Positions 1 to 7,295 of a DNA stretch of 24,412 bases are shown piece by piece. Made by a program: the position numbers and the translations under genes. The notes beneath the pieces are model-generated. The model ran no database searches. It saw only the letters and a program-made list of their open reading frames with translations, and was not told where the DNA came from. Every line of letters starts with the position of its first letter. The first letter of the stretch is position 1. This DNA comes from DASQFQ01 sp038327685 (GTDB taxonomy: Bacteria > Actinomycetota > Thermoleophilia > Solirubrobacterales > Solirubrobacteraceae), in NCBI GenBank assembly GCA_038327685.1, contig JBBQLH010000064.1, positions 1 to 24,412 of the forward strand, in the 5' to 3' direction.

Positions 1-522
1 GTCGACGCCTCGTTCCCGATGCTGCGCAAGATGGGCAACAAGCTCGAGCGCATCGAGCAGGACATCTTCGAGGACGAGCAGGCCGAGGTCGTGCGCGACA
101 TCTCCAACGTCAAGCAGGAGATCATCAACTTCCGCAAGGTCGTGCGCCCGCAGCGCGCCGCCTTCCGCGACCTCGAGCGCACCAAGACGCGCTACATCGC
201 CGACGACCTCGACATCTACTTCGACGACATCGTCGACGCCTCCGAGCGCATCTGGGACATGCTCGAGAACTACAAGGAGGTGGTCGAGGCGCTCGAGGAG
301 ACCAACGAGTCGGCGATCTCGCACCGCTCCAACGAGATCTTCCGCATCCTCACCGCGTTCTCGGTGATGTTCCTGCCGCTGACGCTGATCGCCTCGATCT
401 GGGGCATGAACGTCCACGTGCCGGGCGAGCAGGACGTCACGGCCTTCTACATCGTGCTCGCCTTCATGGTCGTCATCCTCGGCGGGATGATCGCCTACTT
501 CCGCAAGCGCGGCTTCCTGTAG
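1..522 (+). CDS. corA: CorA-family Mg2+ transporter, C-terminal part (5' truncated)
   Basis: This is the 3' end of a CorA-type divalent-cation channel; the reading frame is open from base 1, so the start lies outside the window. About 173 residues remain. They comprise a long charged helical stretch, which matches the cytoplasmic stalk helix of CorA, then a first membrane helix ending in the family signature Gly-Met-Asn (in IWGMNVHVPG, around base 400-425), then a second membrane helix and a short basic tail ending RKRGFL. The GMN loop between two C-terminal membrane helices forms the ion-selective pore mouth in this family, and the protein acts as a pentamer in the inner membrane. The stop TAG shares its G with the GTG start of the next gene (TAGTG), so the two are probably translationally coupled. 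Ion preference (Mg2+, Co2+ or Zn2+) cannot be told from this part. Confidence 0.93.
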   Translation, partial: VDASFPMLRKMGNKLERIEQDIFEDEQAEVVRDISNVKQEIINFRKVVRPQRAAFRDLERTKTRYIADDLDIYFDDIVDASERIWDMLENYKEVVEALEETNESAISHRSNEIFRILTAFSVMFLPLTLIASIWGMNVHVPGEQDVTAFYIVLAFMVVILGGMIAYFRKRGFL

Positions 523-1505
523 TGACCGAGACCGTCGAGGCGCTCGAGCGCCTCGCCGAGGTGGCGGCGCTCGAGCGCTCGCCGCGCCCGCGGCGCATGC
601 TGGTGATCGTCAACCCGTACGCGACGACGATGTCCGACCGGATCAAGAGCCTCGTGGTCTATGCGCTGCAGGGCCGCTACGACGTCCACGCGGTCGACAC
701 CAAGGCCAAGGGCCACGCGATCGAGCTGTGCCGCGAGGCCGCGCACGAGGGCTATGACGTGGTGGTCGCGTTCGGCGGCGACGGCACGGTCAACGAGGCC
801 GCCAACGGCCTCGTCCGCTCCGCCACCCCGCTGACCTGCCTGCCGGGCGGCGCGACCAACGTCTACTGCCGCATGCTCGGCATCCCGTCCGACGTTGTCG
901 ACGCGACCGAGCACCTGCTCGGGCTCGCCGACGACTGGCGCGAGCGCGCGGTCGACCTCGGCCGGCTCGACGATCGGCGCTTCACGTTCTCCGCAGGCAT
1001 GGGCCTCGACGCCAGCGTCGTCGAGCGGGTCGACAGCAACCCGCGCCTGAAGGCGCGCTTCGGGCCGTGGTACTTCGCGCACTCCGCGATCCGCACGTTC
1101 CTCCGTCGCTACCTGGTGCGACCGCCGCGGCTCGAGGTCGAGGTCGGCGGCAGGACCGTCCGGGGCGTCAGCGCGTTCGTCCAGAACGGCGATGCGTACA
1201 CCTACTTCCAGAGCCGGCCGATCCACGTCGCCGGGGACTCCGAGCTTGACTCGGGCGACTTCTCGGGCGCGGTGCTCACGCGCGCGAGCGCGGTCGACCT
1301 GCCGACGGTCATGTTCCGCGCGCTGTCCAAGCGCGCCGAGGTCGCGCGCCATCGACGCGTGACGCCGTTCAGCGGCGTGCACGAGGTCGTCGTGCGCTCG
1401 CTCGACGGCCGGCCCGTGCCGGTCCAGGTCGACGGCGACCACATCTCCGACGAGGTCGAGGTCCGCTTCACGGTCGAGCCGAAGGCGCTGCGGGTCGTCA
1501 GCTGA
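522..1505 (+). CDS. Diacylglycerol/lipid kinase family protein (YegS/LCB5-like)
   Basis: A 327-residue lipid kinase of the DAGK catalytic family, which transfers phosphate from ATP to a lipid hydroxyl such as diacylglycerol or sphingoid-type lipids. Visible hallmarks are a VNPYA strand near residue 31, the nucleotide-binding GGDGTVNEA motif near residues 85-93, and a PGGATNV motif near residue 108 that corresponds to the PxGTxN region. The C-terminal beta-rich lobe typical of YegS-like kinases follows. The GTG start at 522 overlaps the corA stop. About 25 residues precede the conserved core (RRMLVIVNP), so a later start is conceivable but no better one is visible. There is no clear Shine-Dalgarno sequence; coupling to corA probably drives initiation. 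The lipid substrate cannot be told from sequence. A role in phospholipid recycling or glycolipid synthesis is inference. Confidence 0.92.
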   Translation: MTETVEALERLAEVAALERSPRPRRMLVIVNPYATTMSDRIKSLVVYALQGRYDVHAVDTKAKGHAIELCREAAHEGYDVVVAFGGDGTVNEAANGLVRSATPLTCLPGGATNVYCRMLGIPSDVVDATEHLLGLADDWRERAVDLGRLDDRRFTFSAGMGLDASVVERVDSNPRLKARFGPWYFAHSAIRTFLRRYLVRPPRLEVEVGGRTVRGVSAFVQNGDAYTYFQSRPIHVAGDSELDSGDFSGAVLTRASAVDLPTVMFRALSKRAEVARHRRVTPFSGVHEVVVRSLDGRPVPVQVDGDHISDEVEVRFTVEPKALRVVS

Positions 1506-1526
1506 CGTCGACGGGGTCGTGCACCG

Positions 1527-1775
1527 GTGGGCGTGCTGGCGCTGCAGCGGACGATCGGCAACCGCGCTGTGGCGTGGATGCTCGAGAACGGCGAGCTCGT
1601 CGAAAGCCGGCTCCTCTCGCAGTCTCTGGAAGCCGAGCAGGCGGCCGGGGCAGCTGCGGCCGGAGCGGGCGGGGCAGCTTCCGCCAGGACGGCCGGCGCC
1701 CAGATCGAAGCCGGGCCGGACCCCGACCTCATCGAGTTCGACCTGAGGAGCCCGCGGCGGCGCTCGCCGCGTTGA
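1527..1775 (+). CDS. Doubtful small ORF with LQRTIGNRAV motif (DUF4157/eCIS-associated-like)
   Basis: An 82-codon frame starting GTG, 21 bases after the lipid-kinase stop and in the same frame. Its first residues read VLALQRTIGNRAVAWML. This closely resembles the short LQRxxGNxAVxxLL motif known near the N terminus of DUF4157-type and other proteins associated with extracellular contractile injection systems in actinobacteria and cyanobacteria. The rest is an Ala/Gly-rich low-complexity linker and a short basic tail, with no catalytic domain. Codon use is less GC-biased at third positions (gct, gaa, gca, gga, agg) than its neighbours, which hints at transferred or decaying DNA. There is no convincing ribosome site, and a 7-bp hairpin lies in its last codons. 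It may be a remnant of a larger gene or simply non-coding 3' sequence of the kinase transcript. Confidence 0.35.
   Translation: MGVLALQRTIGNRAVAWMLENGELVESRLLSQSLEAEQAAGAAAAGAGGAASARTAGAQIEAGPDPDLIEFDLRSPRRRSPR
1753..1771 (+). terminator. Candidate hairpin terminator after corA-lipid kinase
   Basis: A perfect 7-bp stem (CGCGGCG at 1753-1759 with CGCCGCG at 1765-1771) has a 5-nt loop and is followed by only a few T residues. It sits between the plus-strand kinase operon and the converging rel gene. GC-rich hairpins without a U tract are common in this kind of genome, so it is plausible but unproven. It overlaps the last codons of the doubtful small ORF, which argues slightly against that ORF. 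Confidence 0.35.
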
Positions 1776-1826
1776 GTGCTGGCCCGGCGAGCTGACGGAC
1801 CGACGTCGCTGGCTGTTGCTCCGCGC

Positions 1827-4151
1827 CTAGCCGCCGCTCGGCGTGACGCGGTAGGCGTCGAAGACGGCGTCGATCGAGCGGAGGCGGTTGATGGCGCCCT
1901 TGAGCGCCTGTGTGTCCCCGACCTCGACGACGAAGCGGTTCTTGACCATCGGGTGCGAGACGATGCAGCGCGCCTCGACGATGTTGATCCCGGCCTCCGC
2001 GAAGGTGCGCGAGAGGTCCTCGAGCAGGCGGTGGCGGTCCCAGGCGTCGACTTGGAGCTCGACCTTGAACGAGGTCTCGTTCTCGCCGTCCCACGCCACG
2101 GGGACGAAGCGCTCCGGGTCCTTGCGCAGGGCGGCGACGTTGGGGCAGTCGTCGCGGTGGATCGTGATCCCGCGCCCGAGCGAGACGTAGCCGAGGATCG
2201 GGTCGCCCGAGACCGGGCGGCAGCACTTGGCCAGCCGCAGCGGGACGTCGGCGACGCCCTCGACCTGGATGCCGTACTTCGAGGAGGAGGACTCCGGGCG
2301 GCGGTGCGCGGTGCGCCGCTGGTCGAGCAGGGTGTCGGCGGCGGAGGGCTCCTCGACGCCGGACTCGCCCTGCTTGAGGCGCTGCATGACCTTGTTGACG
2401 ACGACCTTGGGCGAGATCTTGGCCCCACCGAGGGCGATGTAGAAGTCGTCGGCCTTCCTGAAGCCCATCTCGCGGATGACGTCGGCCAGCAGCGGCGAGC
2501 CGGTCAGCTTCTGCGCCGGCAGACCGGCCTTGTGCAGGTGCTCCTGGAGCAGCTGGCGGCCGGTGTGCTCGGAGTCCTCGCGCGACTCGGCCTTGAACCA
2601 CGCGCGGATCTTGTTGCGGGCGCGGGTCGTCTTGACGACCGCGAGCCAGTCGCGCGACGGGCCGCGCTCGCGCTTGGAGGTCAGGACCTCGACGATGTCG
2701 CCCGACTGCAGCTCGTAGTGCAGCGGCACGATCTTGCCGTTGACCTTGGCGCCGACGCAGCGGTGGCCGACGTCGGTGTGGACCTCGTAGGCGAAGTCCA
2801 GCGGCGTCGCGCCGGCCGCGAGCGATTTGACCTCGCCCTTGGGCGTGAAGACGAACACCTCGTCCTCGACGAGCTCGCCGCGCAGCGAGTCGGTGAACTC
2901 CTTCGGGTCCTCGACGTCCTGCTGCCAGTCGAGCAGGCCCTTGAGCCACTTGAGCTTGGTCTCCGACGGCTCGATGAGCCCGTGCTTGGAGCGCGAGCCC
3001 TCCTTGTAGCGCCAGTGCGCCGCGACGCCGTACTCCGCCGTCTCGTGCATCTCGCCGGTGCGGATCTGGATCTCCAGCGGCCGCCCCTCGGGCCCGATCA
3101 CCGTGGTGTGGAGCGCCTGGTACATGTTGAACTTCGGCATCGCCACCATGTCCTTGAAGCGGCCGGGGAGCGGCTTCCAGAGCGAGTGGATCACGCCGAC
3201 GGCGCCGTAGCAGTCCTTCACCGACTCGACGATCACGCGCATCGCCGTGAGGTCGTAGATCTCGTTGAACTCGCGGCCCTTGCGGGTCATCTTCGAGTAG
3301 ATCGAGTAGAAGTGCTTGGCGCGGCCGGAGATCTCGGCGTGGATGCCGAGCGCCTCGAGCTCCTTGGCCAGGTAGCCGCCCGCCTTGGCGACGTAGCGCT
3401 CGCGCTCCTCGCGCTGCTGGTTCACCAGGCCCTTGATCTCCGTGTACTTGCGCGGGTGCAGGGTCGAGAACGCGAGCTCCTCGAGCTCCCACTTGATCGC
3501 GTGGATGCCGAGGCGGTGCGCGAGCGGCGCGTAGATCTCCAGGGTCTCCTTGGCCTTGTCGATCTGCTTCTGCTTGGGCATTGCCTCGAGCGTGCGCATG
3601 TTGTGCAGGCGGTCGGCGAGCTTGATCAGGATGACCCGGATGTCCGTGGCCATCGCGATCATCATCTTGCGGTAGTTCTCGGCCTGCGCCTCGTCGCGCG
3701 ACTGGAACGTGATCCCGGTCAGCTTCGTCACACCATCGACGAGGCCCGCGACCTCCTCGCCGAACGCCGACAGGACCTCCTCGAGCGAGGCGCTCGTGTC
3801 CTCGACGGTGTCGTGCAGGAGCGCGGCGCACAGCGTCTCGGTGTCGAGGCGCATGCCCGCGCAGATCTTGGCGACGCCGACGGGATGGGTGATGAAGTCC
3901 TCGCCGGATTGGCGGCGCTGGTCGGCGTGGTGCTCGCAGGCGAACACGAAGGCGCGGACGACGGCGTCGCGGTCGACGGTCTGGGCGACCTCGTCGGCGT
4001 GCTCCTCGACGATCGCGAAGAGGTCGCCGAGCAGCTCGAGCTCGAGCGCAGTGAGGTCGGCGGGCGCCTGCAACGCGCTGCCGGAGCCCGTGTCCGCCCG
4101 GTCGACCGGACGGTGCGAGGCAACGCTGACGCCCACGCCATTCGGCCCCAC
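1827..4151 (-). CDS. rel: Bifunctional (p)ppGpp synthetase/hydrolase Rel
   Basis: A 774-residue long RelA/SpoT homologue that makes and degrades the alarmone (p)ppGpp. Domains in order are: the HD hydrolase domain with intact His113-Asp114 and Glu117-Asp118; the synthetase domain, with the KHFYSIYSKM stretch near 279-288, Arg-Phe-Lys-Asp at 331-334 and YQALHTTV near 344; the TGS domain at about 432-493; a cysteine-containing region (Cys643-Cys644, His665, Cys669) matching the zinc-finger/RIS domain; and a C-terminal ACT domain at about 697-774. The RxKD form is the one known in bifunctional enzymes, and both active sites look complete. The start chosen is GTG at 4151, 20 bases after the recJ stop. 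A ribosome site is not obvious, and in-frame GTG codons a few residues later are possible. It is probably cotranscribed with recJ. The C-terminal domains bind the ribosome and sense uncharged tRNA in the family. Confidence 0.97.
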   Translation of the reverse strand: MGPNGVGVSVASHRPVDRADTGSGSALQAPADLTALELELLGDLFAIVEEHADEVAQTVDRDAVVRAFVFACEHHADQRRQSGEDFITHPVGVAKICAGMRLDTETLCAALLHDTVEDTSASLEEVLSAFGEEVAGLVDGVTKLTGITFQSRDEAQAENYRKMMIAMATDIRVILIKLADRLHNMRTLEAMPKQKQIDKAKETLEIYAPLAHRLGIHAIKWELEELAFSTLHPRKYTEIKGLVNQQREERERYVAKAGGYLAKELEALGIHAEISGRAKHFYSIYSKMTRKGREFNEIYDLTAMRVIVESVKDCYGAVGVIHSLWKPLPGRFKDMVAMPKFNMYQALHTTVIGPEGRPLEIQIRTGEMHETAEYGVAAHWRYKEGSRSKHGLIEPSETKLKWLKGLLDWQQDVEDPKEFTDSLRGELVEDEVFVFTPKGEVKSLAAGATPLDFAYEVHTDVGHRCVGAKVNGKIVPLHYELQSGDIVEVLTSKRERGPSRDWLAVVKTTRARNKIRAWFKAESREDSEHTGRQLLQEHLHKAGLPAQKLTGSPLLADVIREMGFRKADDFYIALGGAKISPKVVVNKVMQRLKQGESGVEEPSAADTLLDQRRTAHRRPESSSSKYGIQVEGVADVPLRLAKCCRPVSGDPILGYVSLGRGITIHRDDCPNVAALRKDPERFVPVAWDGENETSFKVELQVDAWDRHRLLEDLSRTFAEAGINIVEARCIVSHPMVKNRFVVEVGDTQALKGAINRLRSIDAVFDAYRVTPSGG

Positions 4152-4171
4152 GGGGGGCGTCGCGGCGCCGG

Positions 4172-6619
4172 TCAGGCTGCTGCTCTCAGTGTGCTGCTCG
4201 CCAGGTATCGGAGTCCGTCCTCGAGTCGCTGCTGGTAGGCCCGGTAGGCCGCCGATCGCTCGAGCGCGGTGCGCTCGGCCGATTCGGAGACCGTGAGGGC
4301 CGGCCCCTCACGCTCGAGGACCACGAGGTCCAGCTCGGCGAGGACCCGTACCAGCCGGCCCGCGAGTGCCGCGGATCGAGGCTGGGCGCCGTCTCCGGAG
4401 AGCATCGCCTCGCAGGCCTCCCCGCTCGCTCCGCCTGCCTCGCGCAGGGCGCGGTAGACGGCGGCGAGTGGGGCGCGCAGGGCGTAGTCCCATTGATGTA
4501 TTCGTTGCGCAAAGCCTAGCTCAGCGGGACCCCAGGCCAGGTGGGTCCAGCCCGCGCCCGGCAGATGTTCTACGAGCTCGCGCCCGTGGGCGTGTGCGGG
4601 CGGGTCCAGCGCGACGACGTGCGCGAACCTCCGCGCCAGCCCGGGGTCGTCCTCGAGCGCGGCCCACGAGGTGACGGCGAAGCCGCCCACCCGGCCGTGC
4701 AGCGCCCGCGCGCGGTGTGGCGCGTGGGCGGCGACGACGAGCACGGGCTCGCCGCTGGCAACGAGGTCGCCGAGGAGCCCGGCGACGCCCACGCCTTGCT
4801 GCTCCCGCAGCGCCCGCAGTTCGTCCCCCGGGACGGCAGTGCCCGCGGACAGGTCGCGGTCGAGCTCGTTGAGGACTCCCTCGCGCCACGGCCGCTCGCC
4901 GATCACGTCGATCGGCTTCGGCGCCGCGGGCTGGGCGCAGCGGAGGATGAGGCGGGGCTCGGTGGTGCCGTTGTAACGGTTGGCCTCGAGGCGGACGGCG
5001 GCGTCGACCGGCTCGCCGGGTGCGGCCGGGAGGGAGCTGCCGGAGCCGAAGAGCACGCAGCGCGAGCGGGCGCCGCCTGCCGCGAGCGAGAACGCGACGT
5101 GGCGCCCCTCCCCCATCGGCCGCGGGTCGTCGAGCAGGGCGGCGGGCACGAGCAGCGAGACGGCCGGGTTGCCGGAGCCGAAGGGCTTGAGCTGCTCGAG
5201 CTCCTCGGCGAGCTCGAGCCGCAGGGTGTCGCCGGGCGCGACCGCGTCCACGCGCTCGGTGGCGACGAGGTCGGCCGGGGTGAGCGTGCGCGCCGCGTGG
5301 GCGACGAACGCCTCGCGGAAGCGCGCGACGCGGTTGCGGGCGATCGTCAGGCCCGCCGCGGCGCGGTGGCCGCCGTGGCGCAGCAGCTCGTCGGCGCCCG
5401 CCTCGAGCCCGGCGAGCAGGTCGAACCCGGGGATCGAGCGGCCGGAGCCCGAGCCCTCGTCGCCGTCGAGCGCGATCAGCACGGTCGGGCGGTAGTGGCG
5501 CTCCGCGATGCGGGCGGCCACGATGCCGATGACCCCCGGATGCCAGCCCTCGGCGGCGAGCACGTGCGCGGGGGCGCCCGGCGCGCTCTGCTCCGCCAGC
5601 AGCGCCTCGGCCTCGAAGCGGATGCGCGTCTCGACGTCGCGGCGCTCCGAGTTGATCGCGTCGAGCTCGACGGCGATCGCGCGCGCCCGCTCCGGGTCCG
5701 CGGTCAGCAGCAGCTCCAGGCCGGCGTCGGCGCGGTAGAGGCGCCCCGCGGCGTTGAGCCGCGGCGCGAGGCGGAAGCCGATCGCGCTCTCGTCGACGTG
5801 GCTGGGGTCGACGCGCGCGACGTCCATCAGCGCGCGCAGCCCCGGCTTGCGGGTGCCGGCGAGCTTGCGCAGCCCGGCACGCACGAGCCGGCGGTTCTCG
5901 CCGGTGAGCGAGACGACGTCGGCCACCGTGGCGAGCGCGACGAGGTCGAGGTCCTCTCCGGCGGCCGCGGCATCCTCGCCCGCGCCCTCGAGCAGCGCCT
6001 GGGCCAGCTTGTAGGCGACGCCGGCGGCGCAGAGCTCGGGGCACGGGTAGCCGCCGAGGCGCGGGTGCACGATCGTGGCGTCCGGCAGCGCGCCGTCGGC
6101 GCGCGGCGTGTGGTGGTCGGTGACCACGACGTCCATGCCGGCGGCCTTGGCGGCGGCGACCTCGGCGACGGCGGTGATCGCGCAGTCGACCGTGATCAGC
6201 AGGTCGGTCCCGCGCGCGGCGAGCCGCTCGACCGTCGCGGCGGCGAGCCCGTAGCCGTCGTCGATCCGGCTGGGCAGGTACCAGTCGACATCGGCGCCGA
6301 GCGTGCGCAGGGCGCGGACGAGGATCGCGGTCGAGCAGATCCCGTCGACGTCGTAGTCGCCGTGCACGGTGATCCGCGACCGCCGGGCGACGTGCCCCAG
6401 GATCACCCCCGCGCCGTCGCGCAGGCCGCCGAAGGCGTCGAGCGGATGCGCCTCCTCGGCGGCGAGGAAGCGCCGCGCCGCGGCCGGCTCGGCCAGCCCG
6501 CGGCGCACGAGGACCTGCGCGAGCACGTGCGAGACCCCGAGCTCGCGCCCGAGGTGCTCGGCGGCGGCGAAGTCGTACGGCTTGATGTCGAAGCGGGCGT
6601 CCTGGCGGCGCACGGCCAT
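4172..6619 (-). CDS. recJ: Single-stranded-DNA exonuclease RecJ with long C-terminal extension
   Basis: A RecJ/DHH-DHHA1 5'-3' single-strand DNA exonuclease of 815 residues if started at ATG 6619. Visible motifs are HGDYDVDG (86-93), the DHH metal-binding triad (168-170), GWHPGVIGIVAARI (358-371), GSGRSIPG (391-398) and GGHRAAAG (416-423). An OB-type domain follows at about 450-565. Together these make the standard core used in recombination and mismatch/base-excision repair. The remaining 250 residues (566-815) are an extension with no obvious Walker motif. The frame stays open upstream, but residues before the ATG look like non-coding translation. A second possible start is GTG at 6613, which sits exactly 7 nt after a TAGCTT hexamer and would give a leaderless message. 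The gene lies 20 bases upstream of rel, apparently as one unit. Confidence 0.95.
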   Translation of the reverse strand: MAVRRQDARFDIKPYDFAAAEHLGRELGVSHVLAQVLVRRGLAEPAAARRFLAAEEAHPLDAFGGLRDGAGVILGHVARRSRITVHGDYDVDGICSTAILVRALRTLGADVDWYLPSRIDDGYGLAAATVERLAARGTDLLITVDCAITAVAEVAAAKAAGMDVVVTDHHTPRADGALPDATIVHPRLGGYPCPELCAAGVAYKLAQALLEGAGEDAAAAGEDLDLVALATVADVVSLTGENRRLVRAGLRKLAGTRKPGLRALMDVARVDPSHVDESAIGFRLAPRLNAAGRLYRADAGLELLLTADPERARAIAVELDAINSERRDVETRIRFEAEALLAEQSAPGAPAHVLAAEGWHPGVIGIVAARIAERHYRPTVLIALDGDEGSGSGRSIPGFDLLAGLEAGADELLRHGGHRAAAGLTIARNRVARFREAFVAHAARTLTPADLVATERVDAVAPGDTLRLELAEELEQLKPFGSGNPAVSLLVPAALLDDPRPMGEGRHVAFSLAAGGARSRCVLFGSGSSLPAAPGEPVDAAVRLEANRYNGTTEPRLILRCAQPAAPKPIDVIGERPWREGVLNELDRDLSAGTAVPGDELRALREQQGVGVAGLLGDLVASGEPVLVVAAHAPHRARALHGRVGGFAVTSWAALEDDPGLARRFAHVVALDPPAHAHGRELVEHLPGAGWTHLAWGPAELGFAQRIHQWDYALRAPLAAVYRALREAGGASGEACEAMLSGDGAQPRSAALAGRLVRVLAELDLVVLEREGPALTVSESAERTALERSAAYRAYQQRLEDGLRYLASSTLRAAA

Positions 6620-6620
6620 G

Positions 6621-6626
6621 AAGCTA
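6621..6626 (-). promoter_or_regulatory. Candidate -10 hexamer for recJ (leaderless)
   Basis: On the minus strand the hexamer TAGCTT fits TANNNT. It is followed by one base then ATG (6619), or by exactly 7 bases then GTG (6613, codon 3 of the longer reading). The second spacing is what a leaderless transcript needs and matches other gene starts in this window. No -35 element is evident. Confidence 0.4.
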
Positions 6627-6678
6627 TGGCCGCGGGAGGACGGAATCCGCGGCGCGCCGCAGATCGGGCGTAGACCTG

Positions 6679-7032
6679 ATGCGCCCGCGGCGCATTCGCG
6701 CCGAAATGGGTCGCATGGAGTCCGGCAGCGGGCGCTTCCGGCGCACAGATCAGCTCTACCGGGCCCGCCGCAGCCTGCGCGCGGAGATCCTCGGTCTTCG
6801 GCGCGAGCTCGAGCTGCTCGCCGAGGTCCTGCGCACCGGCCCGACGCCGATCTCCGCCCGCGCGGCGCTCGATCATGCGTTCTTCTGCCTCCGCGCCGCC
6901 GAGCGGACGTGGCGCGGATCGCGCGACCCCGCCGAGCTGCCAAAGGTCGTCACCGAGCTCGAAGACTCCCGCAGGGCCCTGCAGGAGTCGCTCGACGCGC
7001 TCGCCCGCCGCGTTACGCGCGCGGGCTCCTAG
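6679..7032 (+). CDS. Small coiled-coil-like hypothetical protein
   Basis: A 117-residue protein of unknown function, charged and predicted mostly helical. A heptad-like stretch (SLRAEILGLRRELELLAEVL, residues about 32-51) suggests a coiled coil, and a second helical segment near the C terminus (VTELEDSRRALQESLDALARR) looks similar. No signal peptide, membrane segment or catalytic motif is visible. It has strong GC3 bias in this frame, as real genes here do. The start is uncertain: ATG at 6679, 6706 or 6715 are all possible and none has a good ribosome site. It diverges from recJ. Its stop shares the CTAG tetranucleotide (7029-7032) with the stop of the converging membrane-protein gene, so the two genes overlap by four bases. 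Confidence 0.65.
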   Translation: MRPRRIRAEMGRMESGSGRFRRTDQLYRARRSLRAEILGLRRELELLAEVLRTGPTPISARAALDHAFFCLRAAERTWRGSRDPAELPKVVTELEDSRRALQESLDALARRVTRAGS

Positions 7033-7295
7033 GCCGCTTCGTTGCCGCGCCGCACGCCGGCGAAGTAGACGACCGCGATTCCGGCGAGCGCGCCGGGGAC
7101 GGCCTCGAGCGCGGCGGCGAGGTGCGTGTCGGCCTGGCCCGGCACCGTGAAGCCGTTGACGGCGAAGCCGATGATCACGGCGCCGAACAGCGCGCCCAGG
7201 AACGCGCCGACGATGCCACCCCAGAAGCGATCGGGGATGAAGATCGTGAAGTGCCAGAGCGCGATGCCCATCATCGCCCACACGAGCATTGCCAT
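7029..7295 (-). CDS. Small membrane protein, GlsB/YeaQ-like glycine-zipper type
   Basis: An 88-residue protein with three likely membrane segments: about 3-20, then 27-48 with a regular small-residue pattern (GGIVGAFLGALFGAV), then 66-80. That layout resembles the GlsB/YeaQ/YmgE (transglycosylase-associated) small stress membrane proteins, but similarity is judged by eye only and family membership is not certain. The start ATG at 7295 overlaps the secDF stop by one base (TGATG). A clear Shine-Dalgarno GGGAGG lies 8 nt upstream, inside the end of secDF. It is therefore expected to be expressed with secDF. Whether it acts with the translocon or is a passenger cannot be told. Confidence 0.8.
   Translation of the reverse strand: MAMLVWAMMGIALWHFTIFIPDRFWGGIVGAFLGALFGAVIIGFAVNGFTVPGQADTHLAAALEAVPGALAGIAVVYFAGVRRGNEAA

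Noticed and set aside
1776..4238. Long open plus-strand frame (820 codons) opposite rel
   Set aside because: It mirrors rel on the other strand, and its translation is Leu/Arg/Asp/Val-rich repetitive sequence typical of antisense frames in high-GC genes. rel has full domain evidence.
4541..6673. 710-codon plus-strand frame opposite recJ
   Set aside because: Same antisense artefact; recJ motifs are intact on the minus strand.
6620..6943. Upstream extension of RecJ to 923 residues
   Set aside because: The extra 108 residues are Arg/Gly/Ala-rich and overlap the divergent small gene. RecJ homology begins near the ATG at 6619.
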